NCBI GenBank assembly: GCA_008931825.1
Contig: QXVZ01032888.1
Coordinates: 1 to 64,000, forward strand
Direction: 5' to 3'
Origin: Phallusia fumigata
Taxonomy: Eukaryota > Chordata > Ascidiacea > Phlebobranchia > Ascidiidae
Length of the DNA: 64,000 nt
Position 1 is the first letter of the stretch; each line of letters begins with the position of its first letter. Both the position numbers and the translations under genes were made by a program. The notes below the pieces were generated by a model, which was given only the letters and a program-made list of their open reading frames with translations, made no database searches and was not told where the DNA came from. This document shows positions 63,498-64,000 of the stretch, one piece after another.

Positions 63498-64000
63498 GAA
63501 ACTAAGGCAGTGGTTCTTAACCTTTTTTCTCGACGGTGCCCTTTTAAAATCACCAACCAGTTCTCGTATCTCCTTCTGCAATTTCCAAAACGTAATTGTT
63601 GTCCTCATGTTTAAATAACAATTTTGTTTTGAGGTTATAAATGTACTTCAGTGTCTACACAATTGATCCCTATGAGCCAGTATCTATATACCCCCTAGAA
63701 ACAAATCCCGTACCCCTTTAGGAGTGCTGGTACGCTTGCTTTAGAATTCCTGTACTAAAATAATACTGCTTAAAAATAGCTGCACTGGAGCTGTTATATT
63801 CCTCCCGAAGATTCTATGCTTTTTTACGCCTTGGATGAAGAGGGTCAAAAACTGAACCGCAAGCAACCAACTGAGTCTATACCACCGACACAGTAGCAAC
63901 ACAAAACCCTTTTTGTTCGGCAAATTAAACCTATCAGGAAGAATTTTTCTCGTGGCAGACTGTACCAGCATTTTTTTCATTGAAAAAAAACAGGTTTAAT
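63498..64000. other. 3' flank with a hAT-like MITE end
   Basis: cagtggttcttaacctttt at 63510 is a hAT-type MITE left end; I could not find a convincing right end before the window closes. No gene is supported. Confidence 0.4.

Overview
The window looks like nuclear DNA of an invertebrate chordate, most likely a Ciona-type tunicate. Reasons: spliced genes with strongly vertebrate-like products (a full USP32 and an IQANK1 orthologue), AT-rich compact introns packed with short MITEs and tRNA-derived SINEs, and splice acceptors lying 3 to 35 bases before start codons, as expected of spliced-leader trans-splicing. Species assignment is inference. I rebuilt the exon structures by hand from splice signals. 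In every complete gene the summed exon lengths keep frame from ATG to stop.

Layout. (1) 1-931, minus: the first six exons of a type II membrane protein with a short-chain-collagen-C4-like ectodomain, running off the left edge. (2) 931-6250: gene-poor, with one SINE. (3) 6271-20643, plus: an 18-exon receptor tyrosine kinase of 821 residues with two EGF-like modules and a catalytic loop reading HGD instead of HRD. Its introns hold a pogo-like transposon fragment, a hAT MITE nested inside an older palindromic MITE, and SINE pieces. (4) 21080-22799, minus: a four-exon, 203-residue mini-paralogue of the next gene. (5) 24141-30239, minus: IQANK1 in 12 exons and 567 residues, with IQ motif, ankyrin repeats, coiled coil and a dynein AAA5-like C-terminal module. 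(6) 32105-56265, plus: the deubiquitinase USP32 in 32 exons and 1563 residues, with EF hands, DUSP, a complete catalytic triad and a CaaX end. (7) 58777-59796, plus: an intronless seven-transmembrane protein. (8) 62097-63497, plus: an intronless O-fucosyltransferase-like type II protein.

The genes do not form an obvious pathway. IQANK1 and USP32 are divergent and share a 1.9-kb upstream region. The kinase gene and the mini-paralogue converge, with stop codons 436 bases apart. Mini-paralogue and IQANK1 are a tandem family: the small copy keeps only the first exon and the last-four-exon module of the large one.

Repeats explain most of the rest: two tRNA-like SINE families, several hAT-like MITEs (three with clear 8-bp target duplications), foldback MITEs, and an unnamed element present five times in USP32 introns. 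I saw no LTR retrotransposon, virus-like element, CRISPR array, rRNA or convincing tRNA gene.
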